A DNA stretch of 64,000 nt from Clostridium sp. chh4-2 (GCF_002899675.1 NZ_PKUU01000012.1:1-64000), one strand, 5' to 3'; positions 42,523-52,299 are shown, counted from the first letter of the stretch. Notes: generated by a model not told the origin, from the letters alone. Numbers and translations are program-made.

Positions 42523-43752
42523 TTATTTGATATAGAGTTCCAGGTTATTCCGGATGGCTACGGCCGCAGCTCCTTTGGCGCCGCTGTAGTCGTCATAATC
42601 CAGGAAAATAAGCCGCGTTTTTGTATCGGTTAAACGGAACTGGTTTTCCCGGATGGTATTGAGAAAATGATTTCTGTTTTTCTCATTTGAAAAGATCCGC
42701 CCCTCAATCAGCATGGAATGGGGACGTATCAGGTTGTCCACATTGGCGACTGCAATTCCAAGATAAAATGCGGCGCTCAAAAGGATTTCATCGGAAAATG
42801 GATCTCCGGCTTCCTGGGCTTTTAGAATCTGCAAGAATGTGGGCCTTACAACACCGCCGCAGATGGATTTAAGAATCGGCGCCTTTCCTTGTTTCAGGGC
42901 TTCAAAACACTGGTTGGCAATGCCTATTTCGCCGGCCAGGCTTTGTAACGTGCCCATGCTGCCCAGTTCGTTCCGCGGTCTTCCCGGATCGATGATCATG
43001 TAGCCCACTTCACCGGGCCCCACCGGATTGCTTAACATCGCGGAGTGGTTGAGGATCAGCGGGCTTGCAATTCCGTTGAAGATATACAGATAGATGAAGG
43101 ACGGGATATCGCGGAGCAGATCTTTTCGGAACAGCTGTGCTCCGTAAGCGCGTGCCAGCGCGTTATTTTCAACGCTGACGGGACCTTTATAGTCAGTCAG
43201 GCGTTTTACGTCCTCCAGAATATTTTTATTGCACCAATTGGTTTGACGGTGCACTCCCAAGGTGCCGTTCACCGGATCGATAATTCCGGCCAGACAGATT
43301 CCGATACCTGCTATCATATCCGGAGGAACGATATCTGAGCGGAGAACCTTATTAATCATCCGGCAGGCATTGCCCATACAGTCATTATAATCGGGATAAT
43401 CGGTGGAATCAACCTCTGAATAGATCACTTCACCACGATAGTCGGTGAGGCAGAGATGGCGCAGCTGTCTGCGGAATTCGACGCCTAAGAAATAACCGGA
43501 GCTGCTGACAATATTGACTGCATTGGCCCGCCGTCCAAGGCTCATGGATGAGCCTTCGGGTACTGGAACTTCTTCAAGAAAACCGGATGCGATCATGCTG
43601 GTAATATTGGTGGCAATAGTCGGAATCGTCAGAGAGAGCTTTTCCGCTATTTCTGCACGGGTAATGGGACCGTATTCATAAATTATCCGGCGGATTGCCG
43701 CCTGATTGGAAACTTTAACTCTGAGAAGATTATTTCCTGGTGTAATTTCCAT
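42523..43752 (-). CDS. ROK-family transcriptional regulator lacking the zinc motif
   Basis: 409 residues with N-terminal winged helix (TRAEIAEKLSLTIPTIATNI, ~31-50) and a full-length ROK domain. The canonical zinc site is gone: the His of GEIGH is Tyr251 (GEVGY), and the CxCGxxGC segment reads NELGSMGTLQ (about residues 262-271). Sugar-kinase activity is therefore very unlikely and effector binding may be altered. It is transcribed away from the sulfatase operon with a perfect 28-nt palindrome at its own promoter, so it most likely represses itself and perhaps the sulfated-glycan locus. Confidence 0.87.
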   Translation of the reverse strand: MEITPGNNLLRVKVSNQAAIRRIIYEYGPITRAEIAEKLSLTIPTIATNITSMIASGFLEEVPVPEGSSMSLGRRANAVNIVSSSGYFLGVEFRRQLRHLCLTDYRGEVIYSEVDSTDYPDYNDCMGNACRMINKVLRSDIVPPDMIAGIGICLAGIIDPVNGTLGVHRQTNWCNKNILEDVKRLTDYKGPVSVENNALARAYGAQLFRKDLLRDIPSFIYLYIFNGIASPLILNHSAMLSNPVGPGEVGYMIIDPGRPRNELGSMGTLQSLAGEIGIANQCFEALKQGKAPILKSICGGVVRPTFLQILKAQEAGDPFSDEILLSAAFYLGIAVANVDNLIRPHSMLIEGRIFSNEKNRNHFLNTIRENQFRLTDTKTRLIFLDYDDYSGAKGAAAVAIRNNLELYIK

Positions 43753-43790
43753 AACATACCCCCATATAAATAGTGAAAATTGTACAAAAA

Positions 43791-43847
43791 TTATTTATTA
43801 AATTAATTTAATAAATAAAGTATAGCAAACAGGATATCCAAAGTCAA
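43791..43847 (-). promoter_or_regulatory. Promoter and perfect palindromic operator of the ROK gene
   Basis: On the minus strand TTGACT (43847-43842), 17-nt spacer, TATACT (43824-43819), followed at once by a perfect 28-nt palindrome (43791-43818; halves TTATTTATTAAATT and AATTTAATAAATAA). Same layout as at 29513 and 37643. Being symmetric, it may also affect + strand transcription toward the sulfatase genes. Confidence 0.75.
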
Positions 43848-43882
43848 GCATACCCTGAGACCTGCGCCGGCCGGGAGTTCCA

Positions 43883-43922
43883 GTTCAGCCTTCCGGAGGG
43901 CACATACATCGGAAGGCTGAAC
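43883..43922. other. Inverted repeat in the divergent ROK/sulfatase region
   Basis: GTTCAGCCTTCC (43883-43894) pairs perfectly with GGAAGGCTGAAC (43911-43922). No T-run follows. It could be an operator or a leader stem for the sulfatase operon, whose promoter I could not place with confidence. Confidence 0.5.
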
Positions 43923-43984
43923 CGTAGCGATAAGATATCAGGCTTCCGACAACAAGCGATAAGAGAACAGAAAGGAATGGAAGG

Positions 43985-45625
43985 ATGGGAAATCAAAGAA
44001 CAAAGAAACCACATATTATTATATTTAATCCGGATGAGATGCGGTGGGATACCATGGGACATATGGGAAATCCTGCGGCTCATACCCCTTTTTTAGATGA
44101 GTTTGCAGAGAAGGAGGCGGTGTCCTTTCGCAATGCATACTGCCAGAATCCGGTTTGCGTGCCGAGCCGGTGCAGCTTTTTTACAGGGCTTTATCCCCAT
44201 GTACACGGACACCGGACGATGAGCTATCTGCTGCATCCCGGAGAAGAGAATTTGTTTTCTGAACTGAAGGATGCGGGCTATTACGTCTGGATGAATGCCA
44301 GAAATGATTTGTTTGCCGGGCAGATGGAGGGCTGGGCCGAGTCCAATGCGGATCAGATCTTTTACGGCGGAGACGTGCCGAAAGCTCCGGGACCTGTGGA
44401 TAAAGCGGCTTTAAAGGAAGAGGAAAAATATAAATACTCCCATTTTGACGGAAAGCTTGGCCTGGATGAGAACGGTAAAAATTATAACGCGGATGACGAA
44501 GCGGTGGACGGGGCAGTCAATTTCATCAAAAACTATGATAAGGACCAGCCTATATGTCTGTTTTTAGGCCTTTTATTTCCGCATGTGCCGTACGGGGTGG
44601 AAGAACCATATTACTCCATGATCGACAGAAAAAAACTTCCGCCCAGAATCCGGGAGGAGGAGTGCAGGGATAAATCAAAAATGCTTTCCCTTCTGAGAAA
44701 CTATCAGAAACTGGACGATTATACGGAAGAAGACTGGGATGAGCTGCGGGCGGTCTATCTGGGCATGTGCGCAAAGATAGACGACCAGTTTAAGCGCCTT
44801 TGCGACGGCCTTCGGGAAGCGGGGATCTATGACGACTGCGCCATCTTCTTCTTCAGCGACCACGGGGATTTTGCCGGGGATTACGGGATCACCGAAAAGG
44901 CTCAGTCCAGCTTTGAGGACTGTTTAACCAGGGTACCCCTTTTAATCAAACCGCCGAAAGGGGAAGGGATAGATGCCGGAGTTACCGATTCCATGGCGGA
45001 ACTGGTGGACTTTTATGCCACGGCCATGGATTATGCGGGTGTGGTTCCGGGAAGAACCCATTTCGGAAAGAGCTTAAAGGATGTGGCGGCGGACCGGACA
45101 AAAGAAAACCGTTCGTTTGTATGCTGTGAAGGCGGAAGGCTTCCGGAGGAAAGCCACTGCGACGAGTACCATTCCTCAGGCCCTGAAGGCCCGGATGTGA
45201 ATTTTGTGTATTGGCCTAAGATGATGGCGCAGACCGATGGAGACGCCCACGCAAAAGCTGTGATGATCAGGAGCCGGGATTTTAAATATGTGAGCCGGAT
45301 CACGGGTGAGGATGAATTTTACGATTTACGGGAAGATCCTTACGAGACAGCCAATCAGATCGGCAATCCGGTCTATGGGAATCAAACAGCAGCCATGCAG
45401 GTGGAACTGATGCGCTGGCTGCAGCGCACGTCTGATGTGGTTCCATATCGGTATGACAAACGTTTTACGGACGAGATGCTGTGGGCTAAGGTGAAAAATG
45501 ACTGTCCGCCGGGATTTGAGGACGATGTAAAAGAAAAGATCCGGGGCGGAATGAAACAGGGAATGTTATATATGTATCTTGCAAAACTGCGTGAAAGCGT
45601 CAGGGAAAAAGAAATAAAAGAATAG
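43985..45625 (+). CDS. Cytoplasmic Cys-type sulfatase (546 aa)
   Basis: An arylsulfatase-superfamily protein starting directly with the fold (KKPHIIIFNPDEMRWDTMG), no signal peptide. The formylglycine precursor is Cys58 in VCVPSRCSFFTG. Metal ligands appear as Asp in the opening strand and FFFSDHGDFAGDYG (Asp-His) near residue 297; LPPRIREEE and a C-terminal YDLREDPYETANQ motif match sugar sulfatases. It should hydrolyse a sulfate ester from a mono- or oligosaccharide. It needs a formylglycine-generating enzyme, none of which is in this window. First gene of the sulfatase-GH3-sulfatase operon, RBS GGAAGG. Confidence 0.9.
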   Translation: MGNQRTKKPHIIIFNPDEMRWDTMGHMGNPAAHTPFLDEFAEKEAVSFRNAYCQNPVCVPSRCSFFTGLYPHVHGHRTMSYLLHPGEENLFSELKDAGYYVWMNARNDLFAGQMEGWAESNADQIFYGGDVPKAPGPVDKAALKEEEKYKYSHFDGKLGLDENGKNYNADDEAVDGAVNFIKNYDKDQPICLFLGLLFPHVPYGVEEPYYSMIDRKKLPPRIREEECRDKSKMLSLLRNYQKLDDYTEEDWDELRAVYLGMCAKIDDQFKRLCDGLREAGIYDDCAIFFFSDHGDFAGDYGITEKAQSSFEDCLTRVPLLIKPPKGEGIDAGVTDSMAELVDFYATAMDYAGVVPGRTHFGKSLKDVAADRTKENRSFVCCEGGRLPEESHCDEYHSSGPEGPDVNFVYWPKMMAQTDGDAHAKAVMIRSRDFKYVSRITGEDEFYDLREDPYETANQIGNPVYGNQTAAMQVELMRWLQRTSDVVPYRYDKRFTDEMLWAKVKNDCPPGFEDDVKEKIRGGMKQGMLYMYLAKLRESVREKEIKE

Positions 45626-45637
45626 GAGATGGATAAG

Positions 45638-48082
45638 ATGGAAATTTATAAGGACAGTACGAAATCAGTAAAAGAGCGGGTGGAGGATCTGCTTGGCAGA
45701 ATGACCTTGGAAGAAAAGGCGGCCCAGCTTTGCGGCGATCTTCCCATGGATCTGGTGCAGAACGGAATGCCTTCCACAGAATTGCTAAAGAAGAAATTCC
45801 CTCATGGCCATGGCCGCATCACTCAGTATTCCACAATGGGGGTAGCCGATCCCATGAAGATCGCAGTTCTTTCCAATACGCTCCAGAAGTACTTTGTGGA
45901 GGAGACAAGGCTGGGAATTCCGGTGGCCCTTCAGACGGAAAATCTCTGCGGATATCCGGCCAAGGGAGGAACCCTGTTTCCCGCCCAGATCAATGTATCC
46001 TGCACATGGGAGCCGGAACTGGCAGAGGCCATGAGCGGCATCATTTCGGAAGAATCCAAGGCGGTGGGAATCAATTCAGCCATGAGCCCGGTGATCGACG
46101 TGGTCCGTGACCACAGATGGGGACGCGTTTATGAGACTTACGGGGAAGATCCCTACCTGACCAGCCAGATGGGAATTCACTATGTAAAGGGAATGCAGAA
46201 GGACAAGAAAAACGGCGTAGCCTGCATTGCGAAGCATTTTCTGGGATATTCCGATTCACAGGGCGGGCTCAATACGGCGGTCTGCCGGATTCCGGACCGG
46301 GAACTTTACGAAGTGTTTGCAACTCCTTTTGAGGCGGCAATGCGGGAGGCAGACGTCAGTTCCGTGATGGCCAACTATGCGGAGATCGACGGAATGTGCG
46401 TGGCGGCCAATAAAAAGATCGCCCACGACCTGCTCAGAGACACCATGAAATTCGATGGAATCCTGACTTCCGACGGAGCGGGAGTTTTGAAAATATTTAA
46501 AGATTTTAAGATGGCCGAATCCTATGAAGAAGCCGGATATCTGGCTAAGAAAGCGGGCACAGACACGGAAATTCCGGTGGGAAATGCGTTCAGAAAGCTG
46601 CCTGACTATGTTCGGGCCGGAAAATTGGATGAATCGGTGCTGGATGAATCGGTAAGGCGCGTCCTGAAGGTGAAATTCGAATATGGCCTCTTCGATCATC
46701 CTTACATAGACCTGGATAAAGTGGAAGAATCGCTGAACAATGAGAAAAAGAACGCCTTATCGGAAGAAATCGCAGCAAAATCTCTGGTTCTGCTTAAAAA
46801 TGACGGCGTGCTGCCTCTTAAAAAAGGAACCAAGCTGGCAGTGGTGGGGCCACATGCGGATAACCTCAGATATCCGGTCAGCGGTTATACTTATCCCGCT
46901 TATGTGGAAATGCTTTCGGCCGGAAGCTCAGGAAACCAGGTCAGCATCGGAGGAATGGCGGATGAGGCACAGATCGGTAATCCACAGTCCACGGAAACTC
47001 CGTTTACGGCATTTTCAAGAGGGCTGACAGAAGAAGAAAAACAGTCTATTGGCGATATGAATGAAGTCCTCAGGGATATGGGGGCGAGAACGTTAAAAGA
47101 AACTTTGGCAGACCGTTTCCAGGTCTCCTATGCCCGGGGATGCGGCATCACGGACGAAGATACGACAGGAATTGCAGATGCCGTAAAGGCGGCCGAAGAG
47201 AGTGATGTGGTGGTCATGGCCTGCGGCGGAAACTGCGGCTGGGTTAATGTTACCGGAGGCGAAGGAAAGGACCGGTGCAGCCTGGAACTTCCCGGCGTCC
47301 AGCAAAAGCTTTTAGAAGCGGTCAGCGCTGTGGGGAAACCGATTGTGCTGATTCTCTACGGCCCCGGAATCTTTGCCCTTCCATGGGCATGTGAGAATAC
47401 GGCCGCCATGATCCAGGCCTGGATGCCGGGACAGTATGCGGCCAAGGTTATGGCAGACGTACTGGACGGAACCGGAAACTTTGGAGGAAAGCTGACCACA
47501 ACCGTGCCAAGAAGCGTGGGGCAGACGCCTGTCACATACAATCACCGCATGGGAAGCGGATATGCTTCCGAAAAGAATCCGATGGGAAGCCAGATCTTTA
47601 CCGGAGGATATGTGGATCAGTCCAGCCAGCCCCTGTTCTGCTTCGGCCATGGATTGAGCTATACCACGTTTGAATTATCTGATTTTGCCGTGGAGGCGAA
47701 GGAAGTATCCACCGACGGAACGATTGTGGTTTCCTGTGCGGTTGCGAATACCGGAGAACGCCAGGGCGACGAAGTGGTTCAGCTCTATTACCGCACCAAG
47801 AAGGCACACGTAGTGCGCCCGGTGAAGCAGCTTGCAGGATTTAAGAGGGTGAGCCTGGAGCCGGGAGAAAAGAAAAAGGTTACCTTCCGGTTGAAAACAA
47901 GCCAGCTGGGGTATTATAATGAAGATATGGAATTTGTGGTGGAGCCCACAACCATGGATCTTATGGTGGGCACCAGCGCTCACCGGATTGACTATACGGA
48001 AGAAATTGCATTGACCGGGGAAAAGAAAGATGTGATGGGAAAACGTTCCTACACATGTGCTGCTGTAATAGAGGAGGTATAA
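45638..48082 (+). CDS. Glycoside hydrolase family 3 (beta-glycosidase), cytoplasmic
   Basis: About 814 residues without signal peptide. The GH3 N-terminal barrel (residues ~15-330) shows VIDVVRDHRWGRVYETYGED, the KH motif AKHFLGYS and the nucleophile Asp279 in ILTSDGAGV; the usual Trp after this Asp (SDW) is Gly. The alpha/beta C-terminal domain (~370-640) and a fibronectin-III-like domain (TGERQGDEVVQLYYR, ~690-765) complete the long GH3 layout. ATG 45638 is preferred to 45629 because AGGAG sits at correct spacing only for the former. Placed between two sulfatases it probably removes a beta-linked sugar from a desulfated oligosaccharide. Confidence 0.9.
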   Translation: MEIYKDSTKSVKERVEDLLGRMTLEEKAAQLCGDLPMDLVQNGMPSTELLKKKFPHGHGRITQYSTMGVADPMKIAVLSNTLQKYFVEETRLGIPVALQTENLCGYPAKGGTLFPAQINVSCTWEPELAEAMSGIISEESKAVGINSAMSPVIDVVRDHRWGRVYETYGEDPYLTSQMGIHYVKGMQKDKKNGVACIAKHFLGYSDSQGGLNTAVCRIPDRELYEVFATPFEAAMREADVSSVMANYAEIDGMCVAANKKIAHDLLRDTMKFDGILTSDGAGVLKIFKDFKMAESYEEAGYLAKKAGTDTEIPVGNAFRKLPDYVRAGKLDESVLDESVRRVLKVKFEYGLFDHPYIDLDKVEESLNNEKKNALSEEIAAKSLVLLKNDGVLPLKKGTKLAVVGPHADNLRYPVSGYTYPAYVEMLSAGSSGNQVSIGGMADEAQIGNPQSTETPFTAFSRGLTEEEKQSIGDMNEVLRDMGARTLKETLADRFQVSYARGCGITDEDTTGIADAVKAAEESDVVVMACGGNCGWVNVTGGEGKDRCSLELPGVQQKLLEAVSAVGKPIVLILYGPGIFALPWACENTAAMIQAWMPGQYAAKVMADVLDGTGNFGGKLTTTVPRSVGQTPVTYNHRMGSGYASEKNPMGSQIFTGGYVDQSSQPLFCFGHGLSYTTFELSDFAVEAKEVSTDGTIVVSCAVANTGERQGDEVVQLYYRTKKAHVVRPVKQLAGFKRVSLEPGEKKKVTFRLKTSQLGYYNEDMEFVVEPTTMDLMVGTSAHRIDYTEEIALTGEKKDVMGKRSYTCAAVIEEV

Positions 48083-48084
48083 GG

Positions 48085-49590
48085 ATGAAAGCGATTATGG
48101 TGATGTATGATTCCCTTAGACGGGATCTGATGTCGGTAAACGGCGGGCCGGTTCCTACGCCAAACTTTGAACGGCTGGCGGCTCATTCCGTCCAGTTTGA
48201 CAAATGCTATGTGGGCAGTTTGCCCTGCATGCCAGCCAGAAGGGAGCTGCATACAGGCCGGTTGAATTTCCTGCACAGAAGCTGGGGGCCTGTAGAGCCG
48301 TTTGACGATTCCATGCCGGAGATCCTAAAAAAGAACGGCATTCATTCCCGCCTGGCCACAGACCATTACCACTACATACAGGACGGAGGCGCCACCTATC
48401 ACGGGCGCTATTCCACTTGGGAATGTTTCAGAGGCCAGGAAAGCGACGCATGGATTGGGGATTTGACACCCCATGGGGACGAACTAGCCCCTAACCAGTA
48501 CAGCCCGGACAGCGCCCAAGGATTTATGAGGGTAAATCGCATGAGAGGCGGATGGCAGAATATGAATAACCGTCAGCGCATTCATGGGGAAGAAGATTTT
48601 CCGATGCATAAGACCTTTGACGACGGGTTGGAATTTATTGAAAAGAACAGCGGATATGATAACTGGTTTTTACAGCTGGAAACCTTTGACCCCCATGAGC
48701 CGTTTACTTCTCCGGAAAGCTTTATGGCAGGATTTTTAAGCCCGGACGATTATGACAGCCCCGACTGGCCGCAGTACGCTCCGGTCAATGAAAGCCAAAA
48801 AGAGATCGACACGCTGAGAAACAAATACTATGCCCTGATGTCATACTGCGACTACCAGCTGGGACGGGTTCTGGATAAGATGGATGAGCTGGATTTATGG
48901 AAAGATACCATGCTGGTGGTCAATACGGATCACGGCTTTTTCTTAGGAGAGCATGACTGGTGGGGAAAAGGCTCCATGCCGGATTATGAAGAGCTGGTTC
49001 ATACCCCTCTCTTCATCTGGGATCCCAGAAGCGGCGTGAAAGATGAGCGGAGAAATGCTCTGGTGCAGAGCATCGATCTGGCTCCCACCATTCTGGAATT
49101 TTTCGGTTTGGAACGCCCCGGGGATATGTTAGGAAAGCCGTTAGCTGATGTGATTAAGGAGGATGCGCCGGTGCGCAGCCATCTGATCTTCGGCTACCAT
49201 GCCGGACCTGTGGGAATTACAGACGGTTCTCATGTGCTTTTGAGAGCTGCTGCGGATCTGAATGTGAAGAGCTATGAATACACGCTGATGCCGACCCATA
49301 TGAACAGCATGTTTACTGCTGAAGAATTGAAAAACACCAGCCTTTGTTCCGGTTTTTCCTTTACCAAAGGGGTGCCGGTTCTAAGGATCGAGAGCAGCGC
49401 AGGAGGCAGGTTCGCCAAAAAACAGTCGGAGAATGCGGATTTGATGTTTGATCTGATCTCAGATCCAATGGAGCAGACGCCGATTGAAGACGCGGAGAAA
49501 AAGGCGGAGCTTTTAAAGGCGATGAAGGAATTATTTGATGAGAATGACGCTCCGGCTGAGATCTATGAACGGTACGGTGTCAATGCGTAA
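48085..49590 (+). CDS. Cytoplasmic Cys-type sulfatase (501 aa)
   Basis: Begins KAIMVMYDSLRRDLMSVNGG without signal peptide. Formylglycine precursor Cys48 in PCMPARRELHTG (C-x-P-A-R form). VNTDHGFFLGEHDWWGKG supplies the Asp-His metal ligands, and FLQLETFDPHEPF is typical of the family. ATG 48085 follows AGAGGAGG and starts 3 nt after the GH3 stop; an earlier in-frame ATG at 48055 lies within the GH3 gene. Third gene of the operon, ended by a strong terminator. Confidence 0.9.
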   Translation: MKAIMVMYDSLRRDLMSVNGGPVPTPNFERLAAHSVQFDKCYVGSLPCMPARRELHTGRLNFLHRSWGPVEPFDDSMPEILKKNGIHSRLATDHYHYIQDGGATYHGRYSTWECFRGQESDAWIGDLTPHGDELAPNQYSPDSAQGFMRVNRMRGGWQNMNNRQRIHGEEDFPMHKTFDDGLEFIEKNSGYDNWFLQLETFDPHEPFTSPESFMAGFLSPDDYDSPDWPQYAPVNESQKEIDTLRNKYYALMSYCDYQLGRVLDKMDELDLWKDTMLVVNTDHGFFLGEHDWWGKGSMPDYEELVHTPLFIWDPRSGVKDERRNALVQSIDLAPTILEFFGLERPGDMLGKPLADVIKEDAPVRSHLIFGYHAGPVGITDGSHVLLRAAADLNVKSYEYTLMPTHMNSMFTAEELKNTSLCSGFSFTKGVPVLRIESSAGGRFAKKQSENADLMFDLISDPMEQTPIEDAEKKAELLKAMKELFDENDAPAEIYERYGVNA

Positions 49591-49642
49591 CCGGACGGCG
49601 CATATTTATCATCCGGATTGAAATGAAAACGGAAAATCGAAA

Positions 49643-49687
49643 GAAGGATCGAAAAAGCGAAAGCTTTTTTCGGTTCTTCTTTTTTTG
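49643..49687 (+). terminator. Strong terminator after the first sulfatase operon
   Basis: GAAGGATCGAAAAAGC (49643-49658), GAAA loop, GCTTTTTTCGGTTCTTC, then a run of T. A good -10 box (TATAAT, 49745-49750) follows before the ABC operon but its -35 region is poor, suggesting activator dependence. Confidence 0.9.
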
Positions 49688-49812
49688 CTCATATTATCGA
49701 CATCTTTTCACGGTTTTTTGAAAGAACGGCGAATGAGTTTCTTCTATAATAAAGAGCATAGGAAACAGAGCCGGAACCAGACGGGGACGGAAGCAGAAGG
49801 AGGGAAACGTTT

Positions 49813-51321
49813 ATGGCGGAAAAAGGCGAAGTGGTGCTGGAAGTCAAGGACATGAGTAAAAATTTCGGTGCGACGATAGCCCTGAACCATGTGGACATTC
49901 AGCTGAAAACAGGAGAGATCCGGGGGCTGATTGGGGAAAATGGAAGCGGTAAATCCACGGTTTCATCAATTATCGCAGGCATGCAGCCGGCGACCGACGG
50001 AGAGATGTTTTATAAAGGCAAGCCTTGGAAACCGAAAACCATGCTGGAAGCGTCAGATCATGGAATCGGTATGATCGTTCAGGAGGCAGGCACCATAGAA
50101 TCCATTACAGTGGCGGAAAACATTTTTCTTGGCAATGCGAAGAAATTTATGAAAGGGCCCTTTGTGGATAAACGGGCAATGGTAAAAGAAGCTCAGAAAG
50201 CGCTGGAAGATGTGGGGATTACCTGGATTAATGCCGCGCTGCCCACCAGGCTTCTGGATATGCAGGAGAGGAAGCTGGTGGAGGTGGCCAAGGTTATGTG
50301 TCTGAACCCTGAGATCCTGATTGTGGATGAAACGACTACTGCTTTGTCGCAAAAGGGCCGGGAGCTGCTTTACCGGATCATGCACAAAATGGCGGATGAA
50401 GGGAAATCCGTGATCATCATCTCTCATGATATGGAAGAGATGACCAGCGAATGCGACGTCCTGACGATTTTGAGAGACGGGGTGATCATTGATAATCTGA
50501 ACAAGGAGGATTTCGAGGACAATAAGATCAAACGGCTGATGGTTGGACGGGAGATCAAGGGAAATTACTATAGAATTGATAACGATCCTTATGAGGAAGA
50601 GGTGGTTTTAAAGGCAGACTGCATCACGACGCTGGAAGAATTGCTGTGCTTTAACCTGGAACTTCATAAAGGGGAGATTCTGGGTATCGGAGGGCTGTCC
50701 GACTGCGGAATGCATACCGTGGGGCGGGCTCTGTACGGTCTTGAGGAAGTGATTGACGGAGAAGTGGTTCTGCCTGCTAGAAATGCGGTGATTCATGACA
50801 GCATTGAAGCATTTAAAAGCGGGATGGGATATGTGTCCAAGAACCGTGATACGGAATCTTTGGAACTGATGGCTCCGGTAAAAGAGAATATCCAGTCCAC
50901 CGGATATTGGAAAAACCTGCTGGTAAAGCCGTTTATCGACTTTAAGAAAGAAAAACGGTACGTGCAGGAACAGATCGACAACCTCTCCATCAAATGTACG
51001 GATATGCACCAGCCGGTGCGCTTCCTTTCAGGCGGCAATAAACAAAAGGTTGTATTCGGCAAATGGATTGCCGGAGATGCGGAGATCCTGATCCTGGACT
51101 GCCCCACCAGAGGGGTGGACGTGGGCGTGAAAGCGGCCATGTACCAGTTGATGTATGAAATGAAGAAAAACGGCAAATCCATCATCATGATCAGCGAAGA
51201 ACTGCCGGAGCTGATGGGTATGAGCGACAGGCTGATCATCATGAAGGACGGCAGGATCAGCGGAGAATTTATGCGGCAGGACGGCTTTAACGAGCATGAG
51301 CTGATCAACTATATGATATAG
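49813..51321 (+). CDS. Ribose/galactose-type ABC ATPase with two NBDs, degenerate motifs
   Basis: 502 residues, RbsA/MglA-like duplicated ATPase. NBD1 has Walker A GENGSGKST and Walker B LIVDETTTAL, but the signature LSxGQ region reads LLDMQERKLVEVAK. NBD2 lacks a Walker A lysine (GLSDCGMHTVG), keeps LSGGNKQKVVFGKW, and its Walker B catalytic Glu is replaced by Cys (LILDCPTRGVD). Divergence of NBD2 Walker A is normal for the family, but the Glu-to-Cys change and the diverged NBD1 signature are not. It powers the importer formed by the next three genes. Start after AGGAGG. Confidence 0.88.
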   Translation: MAEKGEVVLEVKDMSKNFGATIALNHVDIQLKTGEIRGLIGENGSGKSTVSSIIAGMQPATDGEMFYKGKPWKPKTMLEASDHGIGMIVQEAGTIESITVAENIFLGNAKKFMKGPFVDKRAMVKEAQKALEDVGITWINAALPTRLLDMQERKLVEVAKVMCLNPEILIVDETTTALSQKGRELLYRIMHKMADEGKSVIIISHDMEEMTSECDVLTILRDGVIIDNLNKEDFEDNKIKRLMVGREIKGNYYRIDNDPYEEEVVLKADCITTLEELLCFNLELHKGEILGIGGLSDCGMHTVGRALYGLEEVIDGEVVLPARNAVIHDSIEAFKSGMGYVSKNRDTESLELMAPVKENIQSTGYWKNLLVKPFIDFKKEKRYVQEQIDNLSIKCTDMHQPVRFLSGGNKQKVVFGKWIAGDAEILILDCPTRGVDVGVKAAMYQLMYEMKKNGKSIIMISEELPELMGMSDRLIIMKDGRISGEFMRQDGFNEHELINYMI

Positions 51322-51336
51322 AAAACGGAGGGGAAT

Positions 51337-52299
51337 ATGTTAGAAAAATTGAAATCTTTAAAAAACAGCCGTCATTTCCTGGATGCGTTTCCATTTATCA
51401 TTCTGATCCTTTTGCTGATCATATTTGGAATCGGAACAGGGGGAAGATTTTTTGCGAAGGCCAATATGACGGGGATTTTCAACCAGGCGCTGATAACCGG
51501 AACGGCTACCATCGGAATCGCATTTATCTATACCACAGGCAATCTGGATATCTCCATTGGCGCGGTTATCGCGCTGGGAGCTACCATTGGGGCCAAGCTG
51601 TACCTGGCCAGTGAAAATATCGTGGTTATGATCGCAGTGACCATGCTGGTCTGCTTTCTGCTCATGGCATGGAACTCCACCCTGTCGGTCAGCCTTCATA
51701 TCAAGACGACTACGGCGGCGATTGTAATGACGCAGATCTATAAGGCAATTCAGGAATCTTTAGTGGGAGCTGTGGATATAACGGTACCATTTAAAACCTG
51801 CTCCTTTTTGGAGAAAGGACCGTTTCGAATTACCACGTTAATCATTTATCTGCTGATTGCGATTGTGATCTATAACTTTACGCCGTTTGGACGGGCCATC
51901 CGCTTTATCGGCGGCAATGAAAACTGTGCGGCACAGAGCGGAATACGGAAAAATACATACATTCGTCTCAGCTTTTTAATCGCCGGAATCGGCGTAGGGC
52001 TGTCGTCCGTATATACTATCATCCGTGTCGGCACCATTAATACCACTACGGCGGGCAGCATGGGAATGGATGTTATGCTGGCGACGGTGCTGGGCGGCAT
52101 GTCCATATTCGGAGGAAACAGGTCCAAGTGTTATGCAGGCGTGCTTGGAGCAATTACCGTGGTGGTTCTGAATAAGGGGCTGCTGATGCTGGGCGTGGAT
52201 AATTCCGTGGTACAGGGTATCCGAGGCGTGCTGTTTCTCATATTAGTTTATCTGAACAGTGAAAGACCGGATGTGCTTCCGACGAGAAAACAGTTTTAA
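51337..52299 (+). CDS. Ribose-type ABC permease 1 (RbsC-like)
   Basis: 320 residues with eight to ten membrane helices and the BPD_transp_2 core (TTGNLDISIGAVIALGATIG; the ATPase contact GGNENCAAQSGIRKNTYI; AGSMGMDVMLATVLGGMSIFGG). Starts 15 nt after the ATPase stop with GGAGGGG. It probably forms a heterodimer with the second permease encoded after the binding protein. Confidence 0.9.
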   Translation: MLEKLKSLKNSRHFLDAFPFIILILLLIIFGIGTGGRFFAKANMTGIFNQALITGTATIGIAFIYTTGNLDISIGAVIALGATIGAKLYLASENIVVMIAVTMLVCFLLMAWNSTLSVSLHIKTTTAAIVMTQIYKAIQESLVGAVDITVPFKTCSFLEKGPFRITTLIIYLLIAIVIYNFTPFGRAIRFIGGNENCAAQSGIRKNTYIRLSFLIAGIGVGLSSVYTIIRVGTINTTTAGSMGMDVMLATVLGGMSIFGGNRSKCYAGVLGAITVVVLNKGLLMLGVDNSVVQGIRGVLFLILVYLNSERPDVLPTRKQF

